A stretch of DNA of 64,000 bases. It comes from Castellaniella sp049651205. GTDB lineage: Bacteria > Pseudomonadota > Gammaproteobacteria > Burkholderiales > Burkholderiaceae_B. Positions 36,301 through 44,208 of the stretch are shown piece after piece (the stretch's first letter is position 1; every line of letters starts with the position of its first letter). The notes beneath the pieces were generated by a model, which was not told the DNA's origin, did no database searches, and saw only the letters and a list, made by a program, of their open reading frames with translations. A program made the position numbers and the translations under genes. The stretch is taken from positions 124,001 to 188,000 of the forward strand of contig NZ_JBASBR010000004.1 of the NCBI RefSeq assembly GCF_049651205.1. Direction: 5' to 3'.

Positions 36301-37263
36301 ATGACTCACCAACTCGATGCCCTGCGTGCGCTCACTACCGTCGTGGCGGACACTGGCGATTTTGAAACCATGCGGGCCTACCAGCCCACGGATGCCACCA
36401 CCAACCCCTCGTTGATTCTCAAGGCGGTGCAGCAAGACACATACCGGCCCTTGCTTGAGCAAGTACTGCAAGACCATCCTTCCGCCTCTCCCAGCGAACA
36501 AACCGACCGCCTGCTGGTGGCGTTTGGCCGCGAAATCCTGGCCATTGTGCCCGGACGGGTATCCACAGAAGTAGATGCGCGCCTGTCGTTTGATACACAA
36601 GCCAGCATCGAGCGCGCCCGCCAGATCATTGGGCTCTACGAAGCCGCCGGCATCCCCCGCGAACGCGTGCTGATCAAACTGGCCTCTACCTGGGAAGGCA
36701 TCCAGGCGGCGCGTGCCTTGCAGGCCGACGGTATCCAGTGCAACCTCACCCTGCTGTTTTCGCTGGCTCAAGCCATCGCGTGTGCGCAAGCCAAGGTCAC
36801 ACTCATCTCGCCATTTGTGGGGCGCATCTACGATTGGCACAAAAAAACAGCCGGCGCCCAATGGGACGACGCAGCGCAATCTGGTGCGCAAGACCCCGGC
36901 GTGCAGTCTGTCACCCGCATCTACCGCTACTTCAAGGCCTACGACATCCCTACCCAGATCATGGGAGCCAGCTTTCGCAATATCGGGCAAATTCAGGCTT
37001 TGGCAGGCTGCGATCTGCTTACCATCAGCCCCACCCTCCTGGGCGAGCTGGCCGGTAATACCCAGCCATTGCCCGCGGCCTTGTCGGTAGACGACGCCAA
37101 ACAAAACGCCCCCGAGTGGCTGGCCAGCAACGAAGTCACGTTTCGCACGCAACTTAATCAGGATGCCATGGCCACTGAAAAATTGGCCGAAGGGATCCGG
37201 ATCTTTACCGCCGACGCGATCAAACTGGACAACCTGCTGGTCTCAGCAGCCGCGACACTTTAA
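36301..37263 (+). CDS. tal: Transaldolase
   Basis: Non-oxidative pentose phosphate enzyme that moves a dihydroxyacetone unit between sugar phosphates. The 320-residue protein is of the TalB class. TTNPSLI near residue 35 and the Schiff-base lysine in LIKLASTWEGI at about 130 are diagnostic; NLTLLFS and SPFVGRIYDW follow. The ATG at 36301 has GAGGTG 9 bases upstream. It is divergent from carA and ends in a 9-bp hairpin before the tct genes. Confidence 0.97.
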   Translation: MTHQLDALRALTTVVADTGDFETMRAYQPTDATTNPSLILKAVQQDTYRPLLEQVLQDHPSASPSEQTDRLLVAFGREILAIVPGRVSTEVDARLSFDTQASIERARQIIGLYEAAGIPRERVLIKLASTWEGIQAARALQADGIQCNLTLLFSLAQAIACAQAKVTLISPFVGRIYDWHKKTAGAQWDDAAQSGAQDPGVQSVTRIYRYFKAYDIPTQIMGASFRNIGQIQALAGCDLLTISPTLLGELAGNTQPLPAALSVDDAKQNAPEWLASNEVTFRTQLNQDAMATEKLAEGIRIFTADAIKLDNLLVSAAATL

Positions 37264-37273
37264 GCAGTTGGCA

Positions 37274-37297
37274 GGTGGCCCCCGGCTTGGGGCCACC
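37274..37297 (+). terminator. Hairpin after tal
   Basis: GGTGGCCCC and GGGGCCACC form a perfect 9-bp stem around a 6-base loop, 10 bases after the stop codon. No T-run follows, so termination would have to be Rho-assisted, or it merely stabilises the mRNA end. Confidence 0.5.
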
Positions 37298-37425
37298 ACA
37301 CCATCACCCCCGATGACTAGGTATATCCCCGATGCATTTTTGGCCGGGGCCCAATATCCTAGAGCAGCATCAGATCCTTCGCAGTCCGGACCATTTCCTC
37401 TCGTGCACCACCCCAGGAGACATCA

Positions 37426-38382
37426 ATGACTTTCATACGAAAATTCTGCGCGGCCACAGCAGTAATGGCCTTGCCGCTGTCCATGGCCATGGCCGCCCCG
37501 GCAGTTGTCATGGCACCTGGCGGCGCAGGCGGCGGCTACGACGCAGCAGCGCGCGTACCGCTACAAGTCATGCAGGAAACCGGCATTTTTACGGACGGCT
37601 CTCAGGTAACCAACAAAGGCGGCGCGGGTGGCACCATTGGCCTGGCTGAGTTCGTACGCACCGCCAAGGGCAATGACAACGGCATCATGTCCCTTGGTTC
37701 GATCATCGTCGGCGCCATCATCCTCAACAAATCCCCGGTCACCCTCAACGATGTCACGCCACTGGTTCGCCTGACAGACGACGCCGGCGCGGTCGCCGTG
37801 CCGGTCGACTCACCCTTCAAGACAATCCAGGACGTTACCAAGGCCCTGGCCGCCAATCCTGGCGCCACCCCGATCGGCGGCGGCTCTATTGGCGGGGTCG
37901 ACCACGTCACGGCGGCGCTGCTGGCCCAGACGATCCCCCTGGATCCAAAAAAGCTCAATTACGTGGCCTACGATGGCGGTGCTGAAATGATCACCGCGCT
38001 GGCCGGTGGCCAACTTAAAGTCGCTATTTCCGGCTTGTCCGAACTCGGCCCTTATGCCGAACAAGGCCGCCTGCGCCTGATTGCTGTCACCTCAGAAAAC
38101 CGCCTGCCCAATCTTGACGTCCCCACACTCAAGGAACAAGGCCTGGACGTAGTCATCGGCAACTGGCGCGGTATTGTGGGCGCACCAGGCATGTCCGACA
38201 ACGGCCGGCAAATGTGGCTGGATCGCTTTGCCAAGATGCACGACACACCCGAGTGGCAAAAGGCACTGGCCGACCACAACTGGACGGACGCCTATCTGGC
38301 CGGCAACGACTTCTCCGCCTTCCTCGACCAGGAAAAAGTCCGTCAGCAGAAAGTCCTGGAATCCGTCGGCCTGATCAAGTAG
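37426..38382 (+). CDS. tctC: Tripartite tricarboxylate transporter binding protein (TctC/Bug family)
   Basis: Periplasmic solute receptor of the TTT family; Bug proteins are greatly expanded in Bordetella-like genomes. A signal peptide (about 1-23, cleavage after AMA) precedes the mature 295 residues. The family signature begins with MAPGGAGGGYD, and the water-mediated carboxylate loop NKGGAGGT is at about residue 63. The ligand may be a di/tricarboxylate, but the family binds many acids. AGGAGA sits 7 bases before the ATG. tctB follows 3 bases after its stop. Confidence 0.95.
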   Translation: MTFIRKFCAATAVMALPLSMAMAAPAVVMAPGGAGGGYDAAARVPLQVMQETGIFTDGSQVTNKGGAGGTIGLAEFVRTAKGNDNGIMSLGSIIVGAIILNKSPVTLNDVTPLVRLTDDAGAVAVPVDSPFKTIQDVTKALAANPGATPIGGGSIGGVDHVTAALLAQTIPLDPKKLNYVAYDGGAEMITALAGGQLKVAISGLSELGPYAEQGRLRLIAVTSENRLPNLDVPTLKEQGLDVVIGNWRGIVGAPGMSDNGRQMWLDRFAKMHDTPEWQKALADHNWTDAYLAGNDFSAFLDQEKVRQQKVLESVGLIK

Positions 38383-38385
38383 CCC

Positions 38386-38868
38386 ATGGCACCCAAGACT
38401 TCGCGTCCCTGGTGGCTGGGGCTGATTATCATCGCCATCGGTCTGTTGTGGTTCTTCCAGGGACGCGGTCTGCCGCAGTTGGGCGGCTACGCCGCGCTGG
38501 GCCCCGGTTTTTTCGTTACCGTGATCGGGGGCCTGCTGGTGTTCTTCGGCATCATCCTGCTGATCCAGATCGCCCGCGGAGAAACATTTAAACCGCAAGA
38601 CTCCGAAGACGCCGAGGCCGATGCCAAAGCCTCTTGGCCCGCTTTGCTCTGGGCCACTGGCGGTGCAGCCACTCCCTTGCTCACCATGCAGCCGCTGGGT
38701 TTCCCCCTCACAGCCATGATCAGCTTTGCCCTGGTAACCCGTGCCTTTGGCTCGCGTCGCACCCTGATGGACGCAGCCATCGGTCTGGTGCTGGGCCTCC
38801 TTTGCTGGTATGGCTTTTCCTCACTGGGCGTCAGCCTGGGCAATGCGTTCCCCTTTCTGGGCACCTGA
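38386..38868 (+). CDS. tctB: Tripartite tricarboxylate transporter small membrane subunit TctB
   Basis: A 160-residue inner-membrane protein with four predicted helices, the second subunit of the TTT transporter. The pattern of two helices, a charged loop (ETFKPQDSEDAEAD), then two more helices ending in a Gly-rich YGFSSLGVSLG segment is usual for this poorly conserved family. Assignment rests mainly on size, topology and position between tctC and tctA, with 3 bases on each side. Confidence 0.9.
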   Translation: MAPKTSRPWWLGLIIIAIGLLWFFQGRGLPQLGGYAALGPGFFVTVIGGLLVFFGIILLIQIARGETFKPQDSEDAEADAKASWPALLWATGGAATPLLTMQPLGFPLTAMISFALVTRAFGSRRTLMDAAIGLVLGLLCWYGFSSLGVSLGNAFPFLGT

Positions 38869-38871
38869 CAC

Positions 38872-40362
38872 ATGGATTCATTTTCTGCCTTGATGTCAGG
38901 TTTCAGCGTCGCGCTGGAACCTATCAACCTACTCTGGGCATTCCTGGGTTCAATGCTGGGTACGGCCATGGGCGTGTTGCCCGGTATCGGCCCGGCGCTC
39001 ACCATTGCCCTGCTCTTGCCGGTGACGGTGCAGATCTCACCCACCGCCGCTTTCATCATCTTTGCGGGCGTCCTGTACGGCGCCATGTACGGAGGCTCCA
39101 CCACCTCCATCCTGCTGAACACTCCCGGAGAAAGCGGGTCCATGATGACCGCACTCGAAGGCAACAAAATGGCCAAATCCGGACGGGGCGCGGCCGCTCT
39201 GGCCACTGCAGCCATTGGGTCCTTTGTTGCCGGTACCTTGGCCACACTGGGCATTACTTTCTTTGCCCCCCTCGTGGCCGAACTGGCCTTTGTCTTTACC
39301 GCGGCCGATTACTTTGCGCTCATGGTGCTGTCACTGATGTCCGTATCAGTGGTGCTTGGCGCATCCCGTGTGCGCGGCCTGATCGCCCTGCTGCTCGGGT
39401 TGGCACTGGGCGTAGTCGGCATCGACGCCCAGACAGGCCAGGCACGCCTCACATTTGGCGTTTTTGCACTCCTTGACGGCATCGAGCTCACCGTCGTTCT
39501 GGTGTCGCTCTTTGCGGTTGGCGAGGTCATGTATGTTGCCAGCCGCTACCGCAGCATGCCACCACAGATCAATCCCTTGTCCGGCAAGGCCTGGATGACC
39601 AAAGAAGACTGGCAACGATCCTGGAAGCCCTGGCTGCGCGGCACCTTGTTTGGCTTCCCCATCGGGGCCCTGCCTACCGGTGGCACCGAGGTACCAACAT
39701 TTCTGTCCTACATGACAGAGCGCAAGTTATGCAAAAAGCCAAATGAATTTGGCCACGGCGCCATCGAAGGCGTCGCAGGCCCCGAGGCCGCCAACAACGC
39801 GGCGGCAGCCGGCATTTTGGTTCCATTGCTTACGCTGGGCTTGCCCACCTCGGCCACAGCCGCCGTACTGCTGGCCGCTTTCCAAAGCTATGGGCTGCAG
39901 CCAGGGCCTTTTCTGTTCACCAACAGCCACGATCTGGTCTGGACCATCATCGCATCACTGTATATCGGCAACGTCATGCTGCTGGTGCTCAACCTGCCCC
40001 TGGTTGGGATCTGGGTACGTTTACTGCTCATCCCACGCCCCTACCTGTACGCGGGCATCCTGGTCTTTACCATGGTTGGTGTCTGGGGCCTGTCGACGTC
40101 CTGGGTGGATCTGCTCATTATGTTCGTGATCGGCGTCACAGGGTATGTCATGCGGGTCTACGATTTCCCGATTGCTCCCTTGCTGATCGGCCTGATCCTG
40201 GGGCCGATGGCAGAAACCCAACTGCGCCGCGCCCTGGCCATCAACAATGGGGATCCCTCTGTGTTTGTCACCAACCCCTTGTCCCTAACCTTTCTGATCC
40301 TCGCGGTACTGGTGCTGCTGATGCCTGTCCTGCTGCGTAAGATCAAGACCGCTGCGGGCTGA
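38872..40362 (+). CDS. tctA: Tripartite tricarboxylate transporter large membrane subunit TctA
   Basis: The 496-residue subunit that forms the translocation path, with about 12 membrane segments. Two family motifs are clear: MGVLPGIGPALTIALLLP near the N terminus and the related GLPTSATAAVLLAAF segment in the second half; YGGSTTSILLNTPGE and EGVAGPEAANNAAA are also characteristic of TctA. Last gene of tctCBA, ending just before a strong intrinsic terminator. No tctDE two-component genes are adjacent. Confidence 0.97.
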   Translation: MDSFSALMSGFSVALEPINLLWAFLGSMLGTAMGVLPGIGPALTIALLLPVTVQISPTAAFIIFAGVLYGAMYGGSTTSILLNTPGESGSMMTALEGNKMAKSGRGAAALATAAIGSFVAGTLATLGITFFAPLVAELAFVFTAADYFALMVLSLMSVSVVLGASRVRGLIALLLGLALGVVGIDAQTGQARLTFGVFALLDGIELTVVLVSLFAVGEVMYVASRYRSMPPQINPLSGKAWMTKEDWQRSWKPWLRGTLFGFPIGALPTGGTEVPTFLSYMTERKLCKKPNEFGHGAIEGVAGPEAANNAAAAGILVPLLTLGLPTSATAAVLLAAFQSYGLQPGPFLFTNSHDLVWTIIASLYIGNVMLLVLNLPLVGIWVRLLLIPRPYLYAGILVFTMVGVWGLSTSWVDLLIMFVIGVTGYVMRVYDFPIAPLLIGLILGPMAETQLRRALAINNGDPSVFVTNPLSLTFLILAVLVLLMPVLLRKIKTAAG

Positions 40363-40385
40363 TTGCACAAGATCAGCACCCACCC

Positions 40386-40417
40386 GATGCGCCAGAGGAT
40401 CTCTGGTGCATCTTTTT
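40386..40417 (+). terminator. Intrinsic terminator of tctCBA
   Basis: A 12-bp stem (GATGCGCCAGAG with CTCTGGTGCATC, one G-T wobble) closes a 3-base loop and is followed by TTTTT. It ends 4 bases before the stop codon of the convergent permease gene. Confidence 0.93.
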
Positions 40418-40421
40418 GGGA

Positions 40422-41213
40422 TCAGGCCTGGCCCGTTGTTGCCCCGGGTTCGGGTTGCCACACCAGCAACCGGCGCTCAGCCAGCGAGACGGCACCATCC
40501 AGCAGCAAGGCAAAAATCGTCAGCACCACAATACCGGCAAACACCGTGTTGACATCCAGCGTGCCTTCAGCCTGCAAGATCAGGTAGCCCACCCCCGCGG
40601 CAGAGCCCAGGTACTCGCCCACTACCGCGCCGACAAACGCCAGGCCGACCGAAGTGTGCAGGCTGGAAAACACCCAGCTGGTTGCCGAAGGGATATACAC
40701 ATGGCGCAAGAGCTGGCGCTGGTTTGCCCCCAGCATGCGGGCGTTATCCAGCAATGTGGGTGATACCTCGCGCACGCCGCGATACACATTGAAAAACACA
40801 ATGAAAAACACCAAGGTAACCGCCAGGGCCACCTTGGACCAAATGCCCAGGCCGAACCACATGCCAAAGATCGGGGCCAGAATCACGCGCGGCATGGAAT
40901 TGGCCGCCGTGACATAGGGCTCAAGCAAGGCACTGGCGCTACGCGACAAACCCAGCCACAGGCCAAAGGCGAGGCCACCCACCGTGCCGATAAAAAAGGC
41001 CAGCACAGTTTCTGAGAGCGTAATCCACAGATGCCGATAGACGCTGGCATCCGTCACAAACCAGGCCCAGATCACCTGTGCGACTTCAAGGGGCCGGCCA
41101 AAAAAGAAGGCAATATCCTTGTTTTGGGCGGCAAAGTGCCAGATCAGCAAAATGGTTACCAGCAAGGTCACCTGAAAGGTGCGCAGCACAGGCCGGGAGA
41201 GTTCGGATTTCAT
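40422..41213 (-). CDS. NitT/Tau-type ABC transporter permease
   Basis: A 263-residue permease with six predicted helices, of the SsuC/TauC/ThiX-like group (BPD_transp_1 domain). The EAA-type loop appears as LLDNARMLGANQRQLLRHVYIPSA, which docks to the ATPase. Permeases of this group carry sulfonates, nitrate, pyrimidine precursors or other small organic molecules, so the substrate is open. It is the third gene of a binding protein-ATPase-permease operon and lies 59 bases after the ATPase gene. Confidence 0.92.
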   Translation of the reverse strand: MKSELSRPVLRTFQVTLLVTILLIWHFAAQNKDIAFFFGRPLEVAQVIWAWFVTDASVYRHLWITLSETVLAFFIGTVGGLAFGLWLGLSRSASALLEPYVTAANSMPRVILAPIFGMWFGLGIWSKVALAVTLVFFIVFFNVYRGVREVSPTLLDNARMLGANQRQLLRHVYIPSATSWVFSSLHTSVGLAFVGAVVGEYLGSAAGVGYLILQAEGTLDVNTVFAGIVVLTIFALLLDGAVSLAERRLLVWQPEPGATTGQA

Positions 41214-41272
41214 GGTGGAGACACCTCGGTTTCAGGCCCGACAGACACATTGGCCAGGCTGGAAAATAAACA

Positions 41273-42115
41273 TCAGGCCTGTTTCTGACGCTGATAGCCC
41301 TTAAGGACTTCATCACGCAAGACCGCCCAGATCCCTTGATGCAGCTCGATAAAGCGGGGATGCATCCGAACCTCGGCCACATCACGCGGACGCGGGATGT
41401 CAATGACGAATTCGCCGATCGGGTGGGTATCGGGCCCTGCCGAGAGCACCACGACACGGTCGCTCATGGCGATGGCTTCGTCGAGGTCGTGGGTGATGAA
41501 CAGCACCGCCTTGCGGCGCGCCATCCAGAGATCCAGGACTTCGTTTTCCATCAGCTGACGCGTCTGGATATCGAGCGCAGAGAAAGGCTCATCCATGAGG
41601 ATGAGATCAGGATCGCGAATCAGGGTTTGCGCCAGCATGGCACGCTTGCGCATCCCGCCCGACATCTGGTGAGGGTAGCGGTCTTCGAAGCCCCCCAGCC
41701 CTACGCGCCGCAGCCAATCTTGCCCACGGGATTTGGCCTCGGCCACGGAGACACCTGCGAACTCGAGCCCTGCCGTGACATTGCCCAAGGCATTACGCCA
41801 GGGCATCAACGCCTCGCCCTGGAACATATACCCAGCACGATGATTAACGCCTTGAAGGGTTTGCCCAAACACGGTTACCCGGCCACCCGAGGGCTGCAGC
41901 AAACCGGCTGCCATATTGAGCAGCGTCGATTTGCCGCAGCCGGTAGGGCCCACCACGGAAACGAACTCTCCCGCCGCCACTGAGACGGTGGCATCGCGCA
42001 TAGCCGTGTAAGCCCCCCCCTTGGCGTCGGTGAAGGTGCAGGTGACGGAATCCAGCAACAATGCGGGCGATTCGCCCGCATTGGCATCGACAGAACGTAT
42101 TGCAGAATCAACCAT
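41273..42115 (-). CDS. NitT/Tau-type ABC transporter ATP-binding protein
   Basis: A 280-residue ATPase of the SsuB/TauB group. Walker A is VGPTGCGKSTLL, the Q-loop region reads MFQGEALMPWRN, the signature is MSGGMRKRAMLAQ (MSGG instead of LSGGQ, usual for this group), Walker B is LILMDEPFSALD and the switch His is in ITHDL. The ATG at 42115 is preferred to one 30 bases further up; it overlaps the end of the binding-protein gene by 8 bases, indicating coupling. Confidence 0.93.
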   Translation of the reverse strand: MVDSAIRSVDANAGESPALLLDSVTCTFTDAKGGAYTAMRDATVSVAAGEFVSVVGPTGCGKSTLLNMAAGLLQPSGGRVTVFGQTLQGVNHRAGYMFQGEALMPWRNALGNVTAGLEFAGVSVAEAKSRGQDWLRRVGLGGFEDRYPHQMSGGMRKRAMLAQTLIRDPDLILMDEPFSALDIQTRQLMENEVLDLWMARRKAVLFITHDLDEAIAMSDRVVVLSAGPDTHPIGEFVIDIPRPRDVAEVRMHPRFIELHQGIWAVLRDEVLKGYQRQKQA

Positions 42116-43154
42116 GCGGATACTTCTGGCCGGCCTTGATTGCAAACTGATTAGTCCAGACGCGCGAGATGTCTATCTTGGTGCGATCAAAGTGCGGCAC
42201 GAACTCGGCCAGCGCATTGAGAGCGGTTTGCGGACCGTCTTCGGGCACCAGACCATCGGGAGACAGGGCTTCGTGATTGCCCTTGAGTGCCAACTTGTAG
42301 AGATCGGGGTCGCCCAGCAGATAGGACTTGGGCACCAGCTTGACGATGTCGTCCGGGGTAGCCGCCTGAATCCATTTATCGGCCCGCACCATGGCATTGG
42401 CCAGGGCCTGGGTGGTATTGGGATTAGCATCAATGAATGACTGTGAGGCGTACAGGCAGCCGGCAGGCATGTTGCCGCCGAAGATCTTGTGAGCATCCTG
42501 CAAGGTGCGGGTGTCGGCAATGATCTGGATAGCGTCTTCTTTGACCAAGGTACTGATCACGGGATCAAGGTTGGCGATGGCGTCAATTTGGCCTGACCTT
42601 AGGGCAGTAACCGCACCGGCGCCCGCACCCACTCCAATATAGGCAACATCCGAGGGTTTGAGACCGTGTTGGGCCAAAAAGAAACTGGCCATCATGTTGG
42701 TGGACGAGCCTGGTGCCGTCACCCCAATTTTTTTACCTTTGAGATCAGCCGGTGTTTTGTAATCGGGCATGGTTTTTTTAGAGACCCCGAGGACAATCAT
42801 CGGCGCACGACCTTGCAGGGCAAAGCAGCGATAGAACTGCCCCTTGGCCTGCAGGTTGATGGTGTGCTCGAAGGCTCCGGAGACCACATCGGCACTACCG
42901 CCTACCACTGCCTGCAGGGCCTTGGAACCCCCGGCAAAATCAGCAATGGTGGCATCCAGGCCTTCTTCCTTGAAGTAGCCTTTGAGATGCGCAACCGATA
43001 GCGGCAGGTAATAAATCAGGGCCTGGCCACCCACGGCAATCGTCAGTGAAGGTTTTTCGGGTGTATCGACCTGGGCTCGGGCAAGACCAGGCAAGCCACC
43101 CAGCATACCCGCCGCAGCAGCGGTTTTTAGAAGGTCACGACGAGAAATGGCCAT
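42108..43154 (-). CDS. ABC transporter substrate-binding protein with Tat signal (NMT1/SsuA-like)
   Basis: A 348-residue periplasmic binding protein. The N terminus SRRDLLK followed by a short Ala/Gly-rich hydrophobic stretch and ARA is a twin-arginine signal, so it is probably exported folded. The mature protein has the type 2 binding fold of the SsuA/TauA/ThiY group, with LPLSVAHLKGYFKEEGLD and a GGSKALQAVVGGSADV loop. Ligand unknown: candidates for the group are sulfonates, aromatic acids and pyrimidines. It is the first gene of its operon and has its own promoter-like sequence downstream of recR. Confidence 0.9.
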   Translation of the reverse strand: MAISRRDLLKTAAAAGMLGGLPGLARAQVDTPEKPSLTIAVGGQALIYYLPLSVAHLKGYFKEEGLDATIADFAGGSKALQAVVGGSADVVSGAFEHTINLQAKGQFYRCFALQGRAPMIVLGVSKKTMPDYKTPADLKGKKIGVTAPGSSTNMMASFFLAQHGLKPSDVAYIGVGAGAGAVTALRSGQIDAIANLDPVISTLVKEDAIQIIADTRTLQDAHKIFGGNMPAGCLYASQSFIDANPNTTQALANAMVRADKWIQAATPDDIVKLVPKSYLLGDPDLYKLALKGNHEALSPDGLVPEDGPQTALNALAEFVPHFDRTKIDISRVWTNQFAIKAGQKYPHG

Positions 43155-43191
43155 GGTGTGTCTCCGTATTGGTTTTAAATATTACGCAAGC

Positions 43192-43219
43192 ATAATACCG
43201 CGGATTAATCGACGGGCAA
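43192..43219 (-). promoter_or_regulatory. Candidate promoter of the NitT/Tau-type ABC operon
   Basis: On the minus strand TTGCCC (43214-43219) and TATTAT (43192-43197) are 16 bases apart, in the 80-base gap after recR. The start codon lies 37 bases past the -10. It would give the transporter its own regulation, separate from the recR operon. Confidence 0.55.
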
Positions 43220-43234
43220 GCCGTGCCGGCGGTG

Positions 43235-43837
43235 TTAGCGACGCTCGGCCAAAGCCCAGGCAATCGTGCCTGCATCCACGTATTCAAGCTCGCTGCCGCT
43301 GGGCACGCCGCGGGCCAGCCGGGTAACCGTCAACCCCTGGTTGCGCAGCATATCAGCCAGATAATATGCTGTAGTTTCGCCTTCGGCCGTAAAGTTGGTG
43401 GCCAAAATCACTTCTTTTACCTGGCCATCCGAGGCACGCTGAAGCAACTGCGCAAAGCGCACCTGATCGGGCCCAACCCCTTCAAGGGGTGCCAAACGCC
43501 CCATCAGCACGTAATACAGGCCCTTGTAGCCATGGCTGGACTCGATCATGTTCTGATCAGCAGGGGTTTCGACAACGCACAATACGGCCGGATCCCGGGT
43601 AGGATCCTGGCACGTGGTGCACAGCGGCGTCTGGGAAAACGAGTTGCAGCGTTCGCAGTGACGCAGCTCTCCCACGGCCGCCTGCAGCGTATCGGCCAGG
43701 TGCCGCGCACCTTCGGGATCATGCTGCAAGAGGTGATACGCCATCCGCCGCGCTGTCCGCACACCAACACCCGGCAGGCTGCGCAAGGCGTCGATCAGAG
43801 CGCGCAGGGGCTCGGGTTCGGGCAGGCCCGTTGCCAT
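43235..43837 (-). CDS. recR: Recombination mediator protein RecR
   Basis: Works with RecF and RecO to load RecA on gapped DNA. The 200-residue protein has a helix-hairpin-helix (LRSLPGVGVRTARRMAYHLL), a four-cysteine zinc finger (CERC then CTTC) at about 57-72 and a Toprim domain with VVETPAD. Only 1 base separates it from ybaB; the dnaX-ybaB-recR order is a well-known cluster. Confidence 0.98.
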   Translation of the reverse strand: MATGLPEPEPLRALIDALRSLPGVGVRTARRMAYHLLQHDPEGARHLADTLQAAVGELRHCERCNSFSQTPLCTTCQDPTRDPAVLCVVETPADQNMIESSHGYKGLYYVLMGRLAPLEGVGPDQVRFAQLLQRASDGQVKEVILATNFTAEGETTAYYLADMLRNQGLTVTRLARGVPSGSELEYVDAGTIAWALAERR

Positions 43838-43838
43838 C

Positions 43839-44165
43839 TCAGAACGGCAGTTTCATGCCCGGCGGCAACGACATCCCGGCGGTCACTGCAGACATTTTTT
43901 CCTGGGCGGTGGCCTCGGCCTTGCGCTGGGCATCATTGAAGGCAGCCGCCACCAGATCTTCGATCATGTCGCGATCATCGTCATAGAGAGTTGGATCGAT
44001 CGTGACCCGTTTCACATCGAACTTGCAGCTCATGGAGACCTTGACCAGGCCGCCACCGGAGGCACCTTCGACGACGATGTCGGCCAGGGCATCCTGCGCC
44101 TTTTTCATGTTTTCTTGCATCTGCTGGGCCTGACGCATCAAGCCGGCAATCTGACCTTTCATCAT
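43839..44165 (-). CDS. ybaB: YbaB/EbfC family nucleoid-associated protein
   Basis: A 108-residue dimeric DNA-binding protein that helps shape the nucleoid. The sequence shows the long first helix (GLMRQAQQMQENMKKAQ), the strand region VKVSMSCKFDVKRVTIDP and a Met/Pro-rich C terminus, all usual for the family. The frame stays open for 173 more codons upstream, but that part overlaps dnaX and is not real. The tandem ATG at 44165/44162 gives the standard N terminus. It sits between dnaX and recR. Confidence 0.95.
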   Translation of the reverse strand: MMKGQIAGLMRQAQQMQENMKKAQDALADIVVEGASGGGLVKVSMSCKFDVKRVTIDPTLYDDDRDMIEDLVAAAFNDAQRKAEATAQEKMSAVTAGMSLPPGMKLPF

Positions 44166-44208
44166 GGTGATGTCCTGATTGGGTGAAGAGAGGAGAACAA
44201 AACAGCGA

